A stretch of 64,000 nucleotides of DNA. It comes from JAMCRM01 sp035561075. GTDB taxonomy: Bacteria; Acidobacteriota; Terriglobia; Bryobacterales; Bryobacteraceae. Shown here in pieces: positions 32,748 to 41,201 of this stretch; the stretch's first letter is position 1; the number at the start of each line of letters is the position of its first letter. A program made the translations under genes and the position numbers. The notes beneath the pieces were generated by a model. It had not been told where the DNA came from. It made no database searches and saw nothing but the letters and a program-made list of their open reading frames with translations. The DNA is taken from NCBI GenBank assembly GCA_035561075.1, contig DATMYF010000022.1, positions 1 to 64,000 on the forward strand, given 5' to 3'.

Positions 32748-34618
32748 TGTGTGGGATCGCCGGAATCATAACTCGGCAGGACGAGAGCAGCGTCGGGGAA
32801 ACACTGGGCAGCATGGTATGCGCACTTGCCCACCGTGGCCCTGACGGACGGGGAGTTTCGATCCGTCGTTCGGGACCGTGGAGCATCGGGCTGGCACACA
32901 CCCGCCTGGCGATTCTCGACCTCTCGGAGGCCGGAGCCCAGCCGATGCAGGACAGCCAGGGCGCCTGCTGCCTGACATATAACGGCGAGGTTTATAACTT
33001 TCCGGATCTCAAGGCCGACTTGGAAGCCCAGGGGTTCACCTTCGCATCTCAGACAGATACCGAGGTGATCCTGAACGCTTACCAGCGCTGGTCCACAGCC
33101 GCGATATCCCGCTTGCGCGGAATGTTCGCGTTCGGGCTGTGGGACGGGCCGGGGAACCAACTGATTCTGGCGCGCGATCCGCTGGGCATCAAGCCGCTGT
33201 ACTACTACTCGACACCGGATACGTTCGTGTTCGCGTCGGAGGTGCGGGCGTTGCTGGCAAGCGGCGTGGTGCCGCGGCGGCTGGACCCGGAGGGGGTAGC
33301 TTCCTACCTGCACTTCGGCTCGGTGGAGACCCCACGCACCCTGGTGGCGGGAGTGCAGTCGCTCGATCCGGGGTGCTACCTGACGGTGCGGCCGCGGGAC
33401 CGCGGCATGAGTGTGGAAGAGGCATGCGGTTCCCAGCCGTTCACTGCTCCGGCGCCGATTCCCCTTACCCGCCGCGATGATGCCGTGGCGGTGCTGAGGG
33501 AAGTCCTTACCGATACCGTCCGGCGGCACTTGATCAGTGACGTACCAGTAGCCCTATTTCTTTCCGGGGGTATCGATTCGAGCGTGCTGGCGGCCTTGAT
33601 GACGCGCGAAATGCGCGAGAAGCCCAAGACATTCCACATCGGCTTCAAAGAACACGAGTACGATGAGGGGCGTTTCGCCGGCATGATTTCGAAGGAGTAC
33701 GGGACCGATCACCAGGACATCGTACTCACGGAGCAATCCTTATTAGAGATGCTGCCTGATGCCATCGGCGCCATGGACCAGCCAACCATGGACGGCATCA
33801 ACAGCTACGTCGTTTCGAAGCAGGTGGCCGAGGCGGGGTACAAGGTGGCGCTCTCGGGCCTGGGCGCGGACGAACTGTTTGCCGGTTACTCCAGCTTCCG
33901 TCGGGCACGGCTGCTGCGGCCCATGGCAATACTGCCGCCAGTCCTACGGAGGGCTGCATGCGCCGTAGGAGGTGCGCTGCTGCGGGACACCGTACGGCAT
34001 CGCAAGTTCTGGGAGTTTCTGGAGAGCGATTGCTCCCCCCGCGCCGCCTACACCATCTCGCGCCAGCTCTATTCGCCTGTCGAGGCGGAGGCCCTCTACA
34101 AGGCCCCGCCGCCGGCTCGCGAGGCATGCCTCGAAGAACATCCAGACGCCGTTAACGCTATCTCAATCATGGAAATGCGCGGCTACATGGCAGACACACT
34201 GCTGCGCGATACGGATTTCATGAGCATGGCGCACGCGCTCGAAGTGCGGGTGCCGTTCGTCGATGCCGCGTTGGTGCAGTATGTTCTGGAACTGCCGGGG
34301 CAATGGAAGATCGGCGGCCGTCCCAAGCCCCTGCTGCTGGACGCGGTGGCCGAACTGCTTCCACAAGGCGTCTGGCAGCGGCCGAAAATGGGCTTTACCC
34401 TGCCGTTCAAACGATGGATGCTCTCCGAATTGCGCCCGCAGCTCGACCGGGCATTCGGTGCGGCCGAAGACGGCCTGCGGACCCTGGGGATCGATCCCGA
34501 CCGCGCCGGCGAAGTATGGGAGGCATTTCAGGCCAACCCGTCCGGCGAACGCTGGACGCGGCCGTGGGCGCTGTTCGTGCTCGGTGAGTGGTGCGCGCTG
34601 CATGGAGTACGGCCTTGA
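32747..34618 (+). CDS. asnB: Asparagine synthase-type glutamine amidotransferase
   Basis: 623 residues from ATG at 32747. The mature N-terminus MCGIAGI gives the Cys2 nucleophile of the class II glutaminase domain (about 1-205), which extends through AHRGPDGRG. The synthetase domain has the PP-loop FLSGGIDSSVLAAL and SGLGADELFAGYSSF. Homologues embedded in exosortase-linked polysaccharide loci are thought to amidate a sugar carboxylate or similar group rather than make asparagine; here that remains an inference from context. It is coupled to both neighbours (TAATG before, a TTG start overlapping its TGA after). Confidence 0.92.
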   Translation: MCGIAGIITRQDESSVGETLGSMVCALAHRGPDGRGVSIRRSGPWSIGLAHTRLAILDLSEAGAQPMQDSQGACCLTYNGEVYNFPDLKADLEAQGFTFASQTDTEVILNAYQRWSTAAISRLRGMFAFGLWDGPGNQLILARDPLGIKPLYYYSTPDTFVFASEVRALLASGVVPRRLDPEGVASYLHFGSVETPRTLVAGVQSLDPGCYLTVRPRDRGMSVEEACGSQPFTAPAPIPLTRRDDAVAVLREVLTDTVRRHLISDVPVALFLSGGIDSSVLAALMTREMREKPKTFHIGFKEHEYDEGRFAGMISKEYGTDHQDIVLTEQSLLEMLPDAIGAMDQPTMDGINSYVVSKQVAEAGYKVALSGLGADELFAGYSSFRRARLLRPMAILPPVLRRAACAVGGALLRDTVRHRKFWEFLESDCSPRAAYTISRQLYSPVEAEALYKAPPPAREACLEEHPDAVNAISIMEMRGYMADTLLRDTDFMSMAHALEVRVPFVDAALVQYVLELPGQWKIGGRPKPLLLDAVAELLPQGVWQRPKMGFTLPFKRWMLSELRPQLDRAFGAAEDGLRTLGIDPDRAGEVWEAFQANPSGERWTRPWALFVLGEWCALHGVRP

Positions 34619-35784
34619 AAGTACTTTACGTGGTGCCCACTTACTACCCGGCCCATTTCTACGGCGGACCGATCCAGTCCGTTTACCATCTTTGCCGCAA
34701 CATCTCCCGGCTCGGCGGACAGGTGCGGGTGCTGACGACCAACGCCAACGGTCCACGCTCCGATCTGAAAGTGGCGGCGAACGTGGAGCAGGAGCTCGAT
34801 GACGGGGTGAGGGTGACCTACTGCCGGCGCGTCCTGCCACAGACGATCGCCCCGACGCTGCTGGCCAAATTGCCTGCTATGGTGCGGTGGGCCGACGTGG
34901 TCCATCTCACCGCGGTCTACTCCTTCCCCATCATCCCCACGCTGCTCGATTGCCGGCTGGCGCGAAAGCCGGTCGTGTGGTCCCCTCGCGGCGCCTTGCA
35001 GCGATGGCAGGGCTCCACCCGGGTACTCATGAAGGATGCCTGGGATGGGGTGTCCCGGCTGGTGAAGCCGCGCCGCCTGGTGCTGCACGTTACCTCCGAA
35101 GAAGAAGCGGTCGAAAGCGTGCGCCGGTACCCCGGGGTGGCAACCGCGATTATCCCTAACGGCGTGGAGATCCCCGAGACCGTGCTGCACCCCGAGAGCG
35201 CGGGACGGCTGCGTATGGTTTTTCTCGGACGCATCCACCAGAAGAAAGGCATCGAAAACCTGCTGGACGCTTGCGAGGCACTGGGGGGAGTGATCGATTG
35301 GTCGCTCACCATCGCGGGAACCGGCGACCCGGCCTACGTACAGTCGATCGCCGCACGGATCGACCGCCTGGGACTGGCCCATAAAGTACGGATGATCGGA
35401 GCAGCAGTGGGCGAGGCAAAGCGGCGCCTCTTCGAGAACGCCGACCTGATGGTCACGCCGTCATTCACCGAGAACTTCGCCATCGTGGTGGCGGAAGCGC
35501 TGGCCCATGGCGTCCCCGTCCTGGCGAGCCGGGGCACACCGTGGCACGAATTGCCGGACCGCGGTTGCGGGGACTGGATTGAAAACGACCCCGCCAGCCT
35601 GCGCGCCGGCATCCTGCGGATGAGCCGCATGGACCTCCGCCGCATGGGAGAGCGTGGGCGCGAATGGATGCTGCGCGATTTCAGTTGGCACGAGAGGGCG
35701 GAAGAGACCTGGCGGCTTTACGAGGGGTTGATTTCGGCGCCCGCCGGGGCAGGCGCGCCAGGTAACCTCATCCAGGCGAGTTGA
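34615..35784 (+). CDS. Glycosyltransferase family 4
   Basis: 389 residues from a TTG at 34615 that overlaps the preceding TGA; the product then opens LKVLYVVPTYYPAHFYGGPIQSV, the expected GT4 beginning. An in-frame GTG at 34588 is possible. The donor domain has MVFLGRIHQKKGIENLLDA and TPSFTENFAIVVAEALAHGVPVLAS with the catalytic acids. VVWSPRGALQRWQGSTR resembles transferases acting in O-antigen assembly. Peripheral to the inner membrane. Confidence 0.9.
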   Translation: MKVLYVVPTYYPAHFYGGPIQSVYHLCRNISRLGGQVRVLTTNANGPRSDLKVAANVEQELDDGVRVTYCRRVLPQTIAPTLLAKLPAMVRWADVVHLTAVYSFPIIPTLLDCRLARKPVVWSPRGALQRWQGSTRVLMKDAWDGVSRLVKPRRLVLHVTSEEEAVESVRRYPGVATAIIPNGVEIPETVLHPESAGRLRMVFLGRIHQKKGIENLLDACEALGGVIDWSLTIAGTGDPAYVQSIAARIDRLGLAHKVRMIGAAVGEAKRRLFENADLMVTPSFTENFAIVVAEALAHGVPVLASRGTPWHELPDRGCGDWIENDPASLRAGILRMSRMDLRRMGERGREWMLRDFSWHERAEETWRLYEGLISAPAGAGAPGNLIQAS

Positions 35785-35788
35785 CCGC

Positions 35789-36283
35789 ATGTCGAAACGG
35801 TCACATCAGAAGATATGCCTTGCCGCCTCGGTGGGCGGCCACTTGCAGGAGTTGTTACAACTCCGCACGGTGTACGAGCAATACGAGCATTTCTACGTGG
35901 TGAACGATGACCTCATCCTGCCGCCGGCCATGCAGGGGCGAACCTATTTCATCCGGCATTCCGAGCGTGACCTGGTGGCGCTATGGAATTTGTGGGAGGC
36001 GTTTCGGATTTTCCTGCGCGAGAGGCCCGGGTATTTGATCTCAACCGGCGCCGGGCTGGCGGTGCCGCTGGCGCTGGTGGCGCGGCTGTTCGGGGCGCGC
36101 ATTCTGTTCATCGAGACTTTTAGCGCCATCAGCCGGCCGAGCCTCACGGGTAGGCTGATGTACCGTTTGGCGCACCGGTTCGTGTATCAGTGGGAACAGT
36201 TGCGCCGCTTCTATCCACGGGGGGAATATGCCGGAGCGATTTTCGGTTTTTGCCACGGTAGGCAACGCGACGCAGCCGTTTGA
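35789..36283 (+). CDS. Alg14/PssD-like glycosyltransferase subunit
   Basis: 164 residues. KICLAASVGGHLQELLQL (the SxGGH motif of Alg14 proteins) and a central hydrophobic helix (LISTGAGLAVPLALVARLFGARILFIETF) are diagnostic. Alg14-like proteins anchor a catalytic Alg13-like subunit to the membrane; together they transfer a sugar such as GlcNAc or GlcA to a lipid-linked acceptor. The partner is encoded immediately after, with an unusually long overlap of 56 nt. Confidence 0.9.
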   Translation: MSKRSHQKICLAASVGGHLQELLQLRTVYEQYEHFYVVNDDLILPPAMQGRTYFIRHSERDLVALWNLWEAFRIFLRERPGYLISTGAGLAVPLALVARLFGARILFIETFSAISRPSLTGRLMYRLAHRFVYQWEQLRRFYPRGEYAGAIFGFCHGRQRDAAV

Positions 36284-36710
36284 CCGTTTTGTCCGAATGG
36301 TGGACGAGGCGGCCGGACGGACCGGTTTCCGCACACTCATCCAAGTGGGCAGGAGCAACTACCGCCCGGCGCACGCGGAGGCGGTGGCATTCGTTGGCCG
36401 GCCTGAGTTCGAACGACTGGTGCGGGAAGCGGATTTCGTGGTGACGCACGCAGGGGTGGGTTCGGTAATGACGTCGATCGGGCTGGGCAAGGCGCCACTT
36501 GTGGTGGTGCGGCGCAGCCGGCTGGGAGAGGTGATCGACGATCACCAGGCTGAACTCGCGGCGGAATTGTCGCGGGCGGACCTGGTTCGGGTTGCAGAGT
36601 CGGCGGAGGATCTGGTCGCGCACTTCAGGAGCGGACCGCAGGAGTTGTCTCCCGACACCGCGGGCTCGAACGGCCGCATGCTCGAAATCGTGCATCAATT
36701 TCTGTCGTAA
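36228..36710 (+). CDS. Alg13/PssE-like glycosyltransferase catalytic subunit
   Basis: 160 residues from ATG at 36228. VFATVGNATQPFDRFVRMVDEAA matches the Alg13 nucleotide-sugar domain, followed by TLIQVGRSNYRP, ADFVVTHAGVGSVMTSIGLGKAPLVV (the G-G-x donor site) and a C-terminal helix (MLEIVHQFLS). It works with the preceding Alg14-like subunit at the cytoplasmic membrane face. There is no Shine-Dalgarno of its own, so expression probably depends on translation of the upstream gene. Confidence 0.9.
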   Translation: MPERFSVFATVGNATQPFDRFVRMVDEAAGRTGFRTLIQVGRSNYRPAHAEAVAFVGRPEFERLVREADFVVTHAGVGSVMTSIGLGKAPLVVVRRSRLGEVIDDHQAELAAELSRADLVRVAESAEDLVAHFRSGPQELSPDTAGSNGRMLEIVHQFLS

Positions 36711-36742
36711 GTTAATCGAATTCCAAGAGACGGAGAGGGACC

Positions 36743-38509
36743 TTGAATATACTGGGTATCAACGCCTTCCATGGCGACTCATCGGCCGCGCTGTTTTCGA
36801 ACGGCCGGCTGGAAACGGCGATCGAAGAAGAACGGTTGAACCGTATCAAGCACTGGGCCGGACTTCCGGTCGGTGCCGCCGCCGAGTGCCTGAAGGGCAC
36901 CGACCCGCGGGAACTGCGGCATGTGGCGGTTTCGCGCAATCCACGCGCGCACCTGGTACGGAAGTTACTCCGGACGGCGCTGCACCCGTATCTCTGGAAG
37001 CGCGTGCCAGGCCGCGCCCGCAACGGAGTGGATATCTACCGCGCCGTGCCGCAGATGCGCACCCAAGGAGTGGAGATCCCCAGCGACGTCCGGTTCCACA
37101 CGGTGGAACACCACCGGTCGCACATGGCGAGCGCTTTCTTCGCCTCGCCGTTTGAAGAAGCGGCCGTGGTCTCTGTGGACGGCTTCGGCGATTTCAGCAG
37201 CGCCATGTGGGGCGTCGGGCGCGGCAACAAGTTCGACATCAGAGGCTGCCTGCGCTTTCCGCACTCCCTGGGGATGTTCTACACGGCCTTTACGCAGTTC
37301 CTCGGCTTTCCAAAGTACGGCGACGAATACAAGATGATGGGACTGGCGGCCTACGGGTCTCCGGAGATGTTCGGCCAGGTACGTGAGGTGTTGCACGCCG
37401 ACGGCACTGACGTGCGTCTCAACCTGGACTACTTTAAGCACCACACCACAGGCGTCGAGATGACATGGGAAGGCGGCGAGCCCGCGCTCGGGCCCGTGTA
37501 CTCCAATAAGATGCTGGAGGTGTTCGGACCCGCGCGCGTGGCGCGCACGGAAGTGCTGCCGCAGCATGCCGACATGGCCGCGTCCGTGCAGGCTGTGCTG
37601 GAGGAGGCCTACTTCGGACTGCTGAACGCGGTAGCTAGGGAGACCGGGCAGAGGACCCTTTGCCTGGCCGGCGGCGTGGCGTTGAACTGTGCCGCGAACG
37701 GGAAGATTTTCGACATGACGCCTTTCCGCGACCTGTATGTGCAGCCGGCAGCGCACGACGCGGGCACATCCATCGGTGCCGCGCTGTACGTGCAGCACCA
37801 GGTGCTGGGGATGCCACGGTCGTACGTCATGCGCGACGTCTACTGCGGGCCTGCATACGACGATGCGGAGATCGGGCGTGAGTTGGGTGCTGCCGGCGTC
37901 CAGTACGAACGCCTCAACCCCGATGAGTTGCTCACCCGCACCGCAGCCGCCATAGCCGATGGAAACATCGTCGGCTGGTTCCAGGGGCGCATGGAGTTCG
38001 GCCCTCGGGCACTGGGCAACCGCAGCATTCTCGCGGACCCGCGCCGCAAGCAGATGAAGGACATCCTGAACAAGCGCATCAAGTACCGCGAGCCATTCCG
38101 TCCTTTCTGCCCTTCCATCCTCGCTGAAGCTTGCGGCGAGTACTTCGAGACCGATTATCCGTCCCCGTTCATGGTGCAGGCCTATCGGATTAAGCCTTCA
38201 CGGCGCGACCGCATCCCGGCAGTCACTCACGAGGACGGCACCGGGCGACTCCAAACGGTCGAGCGCGACGTGAACCCGCTCTACTGGAGCCTCATCGAGC
38301 GGTTCGGGGCAATGACGGGAGTCCCCGTCCTGCTGAACACGTCATTTAACGAGAACGAGCCCATCGTGCATACGCCGCGGCAGGCGATCGAGTGCTTCTC
38401 GAGAACCCAGATGGACGTGCTGGTGATCGGTTCCTACTTCATGAGCAAAGCGGCAAATACGCGTTTAACGGAGGGCAAGACCGCCTTCGCCCAGGCGGAA
38501 CCGCAGTAA
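36743..38509 (+). CDS. Carbamoyltransferase (NodU/CmcH/TobZ family)
   Basis: 588 residues, the usual length. TTG start at 36743 is supported by GGAGAGGG just upstream. The N-terminal Kae1-like domain is seen in ILGINAFHGDSSAALFSNGRLETAIEEERL and TVEHHRSHMASAFF (metal ligands). The acceptor/ATP part includes LCLAGGVALNCAANGK, and the C-terminal YrdC-like domain FQGRMEFGPRALGNRSILADPR. The enzyme would carbamoylate a sugar hydroxyl using carbamoyl phosphate and ATP, decorating the repeat unit. The acceptor is unknown. Confidence 0.93.
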   Translation: MNILGINAFHGDSSAALFSNGRLETAIEEERLNRIKHWAGLPVGAAAECLKGTDPRELRHVAVSRNPRAHLVRKLLRTALHPYLWKRVPGRARNGVDIYRAVPQMRTQGVEIPSDVRFHTVEHHRSHMASAFFASPFEEAAVVSVDGFGDFSSAMWGVGRGNKFDIRGCLRFPHSLGMFYTAFTQFLGFPKYGDEYKMMGLAAYGSPEMFGQVREVLHADGTDVRLNLDYFKHHTTGVEMTWEGGEPALGPVYSNKMLEVFGPARVARTEVLPQHADMAASVQAVLEEAYFGLLNAVARETGQRTLCLAGGVALNCAANGKIFDMTPFRDLYVQPAAHDAGTSIGAALYVQHQVLGMPRSYVMRDVYCGPAYDDAEIGRELGAAGVQYERLNPDELLTRTAAAIADGNIVGWFQGRMEFGPRALGNRSILADPRRKQMKDILNKRIKYREPFRPFCPSILAEACGEYFETDYPSPFMVQAYRIKPSRRDRIPAVTHEDGTGRLQTVERDVNPLYWSLIERFGAMTGVPVLLNTSFNENEPIVHTPRQAIECFSRTQMDVLVIGSYFMSKAANTRLTEGKTAFAQAEPQ

Positions 38510-38565
38510 CAGCGCCGATCGATAGGTGCCACTTACGATGCAGCAGAGGAATTCTTAGCTTACCT

Positions 38566-39765
38566 ATGCGAATTCTGTTACTGAATCAGTTCTTCTGGCC
38601 CGACCTGGCCGCAACGAGCCAGTTGCTGACCGACGTGGCGCGTCACCTCGCAGCGGAGGGACACGACGTCACCGTTGTCTGTGGGCGCAGTGGCTATGCG
38701 GGGCACGACACCACGCCCGCGCCGCCGGTGCGCATCATCCGGGTGCCCGATGCGGCTTTTTCGCGCGGGTACGCGGCCCGGCTGTTCTCTTATCTCACCT
38801 ACTTCGGGGCGGCGCTCTGGAATGGAATGCGCATCGCCAACCCGGATATCGTGGTGACCCTTACGACTCCGCCCTTGTTATCCACGGTCGGAATGCTCAT
38901 CCAGAAGCTTCGCGGTGCGCGCCATTACATATGGGAGATGGACCTCTACCCCGACGTGGCTGTAGACTTGGGATTACTGGGTGCGGGTTCGGTTGTCTCG
39001 CGCGTAGGGGGAGCGATCGCCGACTTCACGCGTGTTCGGGCGGATGCAGTGATCACTCTTGGGGAGTGCATGAGGTCCCGACTGATTGTGCGGGGCATTC
39101 CGGCCGGTCGCCTTCGAGTAGCGGAGAACTGGGCGGACGGCTCGCTCTTCCATCCTTTGCCGCGTGTCCGCGGCGACAGCTTGCGGGTCATATACCCCGG
39201 CAACCTCGGCATGGCGCACGAGGCCGAGACGCTGGCGCGCACCATCCGCGGGCTCGGTCCGGACGATCGCGTTACCTTCCGCTTCGTCGGCGGCGGATCC
39301 CGCATGGGTTGGCTGAAACAAGCCGTAAGCGGCCTCGATCACACATCTTTTCAACCTTACTGCGACCGGTCCGCCCTTAACGAGAGGTTCGCCGAATCCG
39401 ATGTAGGCCTGGTGACCCAGAATGCCGCCTGCACGGGGTCGGTGGTTCCCAGCAAAATCTACTGCATGATGGCAGCGGGGCTGCCATATGTATTCGTCGG
39501 ACCGCGGGCCGCTACTCCCGGCCGCGTGCTGGACCGCTTCGATTGCGGCTGGCGTGTGGAGTGCGGGGACAGTGCGGCTTTGTGCGACCTTCTGCGCGGA
39601 CTGGCCTCGGACCCGGCCGCCGTGAGGGCAGCGGGGCTGCGGGCAAGAGCCGCATTCCTGGAACACTATGACACGCCCGCCGGGGCCCGCCGCATTAGCG
39701 AGATTCTAGGGTGCGGGATGCCGGCGACCAGGCACAGCCTGGTTCCGGTCGAGGGCGCGAGGTAA
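38566..39765 (+). CDS. Glycosyltransferase family 4 (WbuB/WcaI-like)
   Basis: 399 residues from ATG at 38566, preceded by AGAGGA 15 nt before. MRILLLNQFFWPDLAATSQLLTDVARHLA and the following VVCGRSGY are typical of WbuB-like fucosamine/amino-sugar transferases. The donor domain contains VIYPGNLGMAHEAETLARTI and the E/N-rich SKIYCMMAAGLPYVFVG, where the usual first acid of E-x7-E is replaced by the motif of this subfamily. One hydrophobic stretch at about 85-105 may associate with the membrane. The 56-nt gap before it is the largest in the operon. Confidence 0.88.
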   Translation: MRILLLNQFFWPDLAATSQLLTDVARHLAAEGHDVTVVCGRSGYAGHDTTPAPPVRIIRVPDAAFSRGYAARLFSYLTYFGAALWNGMRIANPDIVVTLTTPPLLSTVGMLIQKLRGARHYIWEMDLYPDVAVDLGLLGAGSVVSRVGGAIADFTRVRADAVITLGECMRSRLIVRGIPAGRLRVAENWADGSLFHPLPRVRGDSLRVIYPGNLGMAHEAETLARTIRGLGPDDRVTFRFVGGGSRMGWLKQAVSGLDHTSFQPYCDRSALNERFAESDVGLVTQNAACTGSVVPSKIYCMMAAGLPYVFVGPRAATPGRVLDRFDCGWRVECGDSAALCDLLRGLASDPAAVRAAGLRARAAFLEHYDTPAGARRISEILGCGMPATRHSLVPVEGAR

Positions 39766-39773
39766 GGGTTGCG

Positions 39774-41201
39774 ATGCTTTCCCTTCTGCCGCTCGCAATC
39801 ATATCGTTCGCTGCGTGCTACCTGCTTACTCCGCTGGTGCGGAATTTGTTCACCGCACTGGGGGTAGTCGATGTTCCCGATACCGCACGCAAACTCCACA
39901 AGCGGCCGGTTCCACGTGTCGGCGGCATAGCTATTATGGGCGCCTACTCCCTGGCGTTCCTCGCACTGGCGGTTTCGCCCTACGGTGGCGCAGTGCACGA
40001 ATCGCTCTCCTCGGTCTGGATGCTGGGGCCGGCCATCGCTATCGTCTTCTTCACGGGGTTGATTGACGACATCGTGAACCTGCGGCCCTGGCAGAAACTC
40101 ATAGGCCACCTCGCCGCCGCTATCTGGGTCTGGGCCGCCGGTGTGCGGGTAATGGGGTTCTCTCAAATCAACATCGAAGGCTGGTGGACACTGCCTTTAA
40201 CGGTGCTCTGGCTGGTGTTCTGCACCAACAGCTTCAACCTGATCGATGGCGTCGATGGCCTCGCCGCGGGGGCCGGCCTTGTGGCGGCATCTACCATGCT
40301 GGTGGCCGCCATTGTGCAGGATAACCTGCCGCTCGCCCTGGTAACTGCTCCGCTGGCCGGCTGCCTGCTCGCATTTCTCCGTTATAACCTGAGCCCCGCC
40401 TCGATCTTCCTGGGCGACTGCGGCAGCCTGACCATCGGGTTCATGCTGGGCTGTTTCGGAGTGATCTGGACGCAGAAGTCGGCCACCGTGCTGGGCATGA
40501 CAGCGCCGCTCATGGCCCTATCTCTGCCGCTGCTCGACACTTCCCTTGCCATTGTTCGCAGGGTGATCCGGTTGCGCCCGATTTTCGGTGCGGACCGTGC
40601 CCACATCCACCACCGGCTCCTCGACGAAGGGCTGACGCCGCGCCGCGTCACCTTCGTGCTCTACGGCGCTTGCGGAATCGCGGCTCTCTTCTCCCTGCTC
40701 CAGAGCGTCGCGTACGCCGAGTTCCGCGGCCTGTTGGTGGTCTTGTTCTGCGGCGCCGCATGGGTTGCCATCAGCCGCCTGAAGTACATGGAGTTCGCGG
40801 TAGCGCGGCGCGTTTTGTTCCAAGGCATCCGCCGTACCCTGGAGCAGGAGTTGTGGCTGGCCACTTTCGAGCAGTCCTTGAACGCGGCCACCACGGTCGA
40901 AGAGTGCTGGGACGAGATCCGCAACGCTTCCGAACAACTCGGCTTCAGCGAGGTGCGGCTGTTCGTTGCAGGGGAATTTTATCAGGCGCGTTTTCGGGAA
41001 CTCGAACCGGCGAAATGCTGGGCCATGCACATCCCGCTCGCCGATGCCGGCTACATCCACGTGACGCGCGATATCGAGCGCGGGATAGAGCCAGGCGCCG
41101 CCGGTCCCCTGCTCGAGACAGCACGGAAAACCCTGGATGCGCGATTCTCCGGCAGCCAGAGGCCTGAAGTCCTGGCGTCCCCACAGAAGCACAGAGTATG
41201 A
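39774..41201 (+). CDS. Undecaprenyl-phosphate N-acetylglucosamine/sugar-1-phosphate transferase (WecA/TagO-like) with C-terminal extension
   Basis: 475 residues from ATG at 39774. The MraY/WecA core (about 1-320, ten or eleven membrane helices) shows VGGIAIMGAYSL, the catalytic GLIDDIVNLRPWQK, NSFNLIDGVDGLAAG and the HIHHRLLDEGL motif of the WecA/TagO branch. It initiates repeat-unit synthesis on undecaprenyl phosphate. Residues from about 340 to the end form a soluble extra domain (ELWLATFEQSLNAATTVEECWDEI, then GFSEVRLFVAGEFYQARF) with a GAF-like look, absent from ordinary WecA. Confidence 0.92.
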   Translation: MLSLLPLAIISFAACYLLTPLVRNLFTALGVVDVPDTARKLHKRPVPRVGGIAIMGAYSLAFLALAVSPYGGAVHESLSSVWMLGPAIAIVFFTGLIDDIVNLRPWQKLIGHLAAAIWVWAAGVRVMGFSQINIEGWWTLPLTVLWLVFCTNSFNLIDGVDGLAAGAGLVAASTMLVAAIVQDNLPLALVTAPLAGCLLAFLRYNLSPASIFLGDCGSLTIGFMLGCFGVIWTQKSATVLGMTAPLMALSLPLLDTSLAIVRRVIRLRPIFGADRAHIHHRLLDEGLTPRRVTFVLYGACGIAALFSLLQSVAYAEFRGLLVVLFCGAAWVAISRLKYMEFAVARRVLFQGIRRTLEQELWLATFEQSLNAATTVEECWDEIRNASEQLGFSEVRLFVAGEFYQARFRELEPAKCWAMHIPLADAGYIHVTRDIERGIEPGAAGPLLETARKTLDARFSGSQRPEVLASPQKHRV

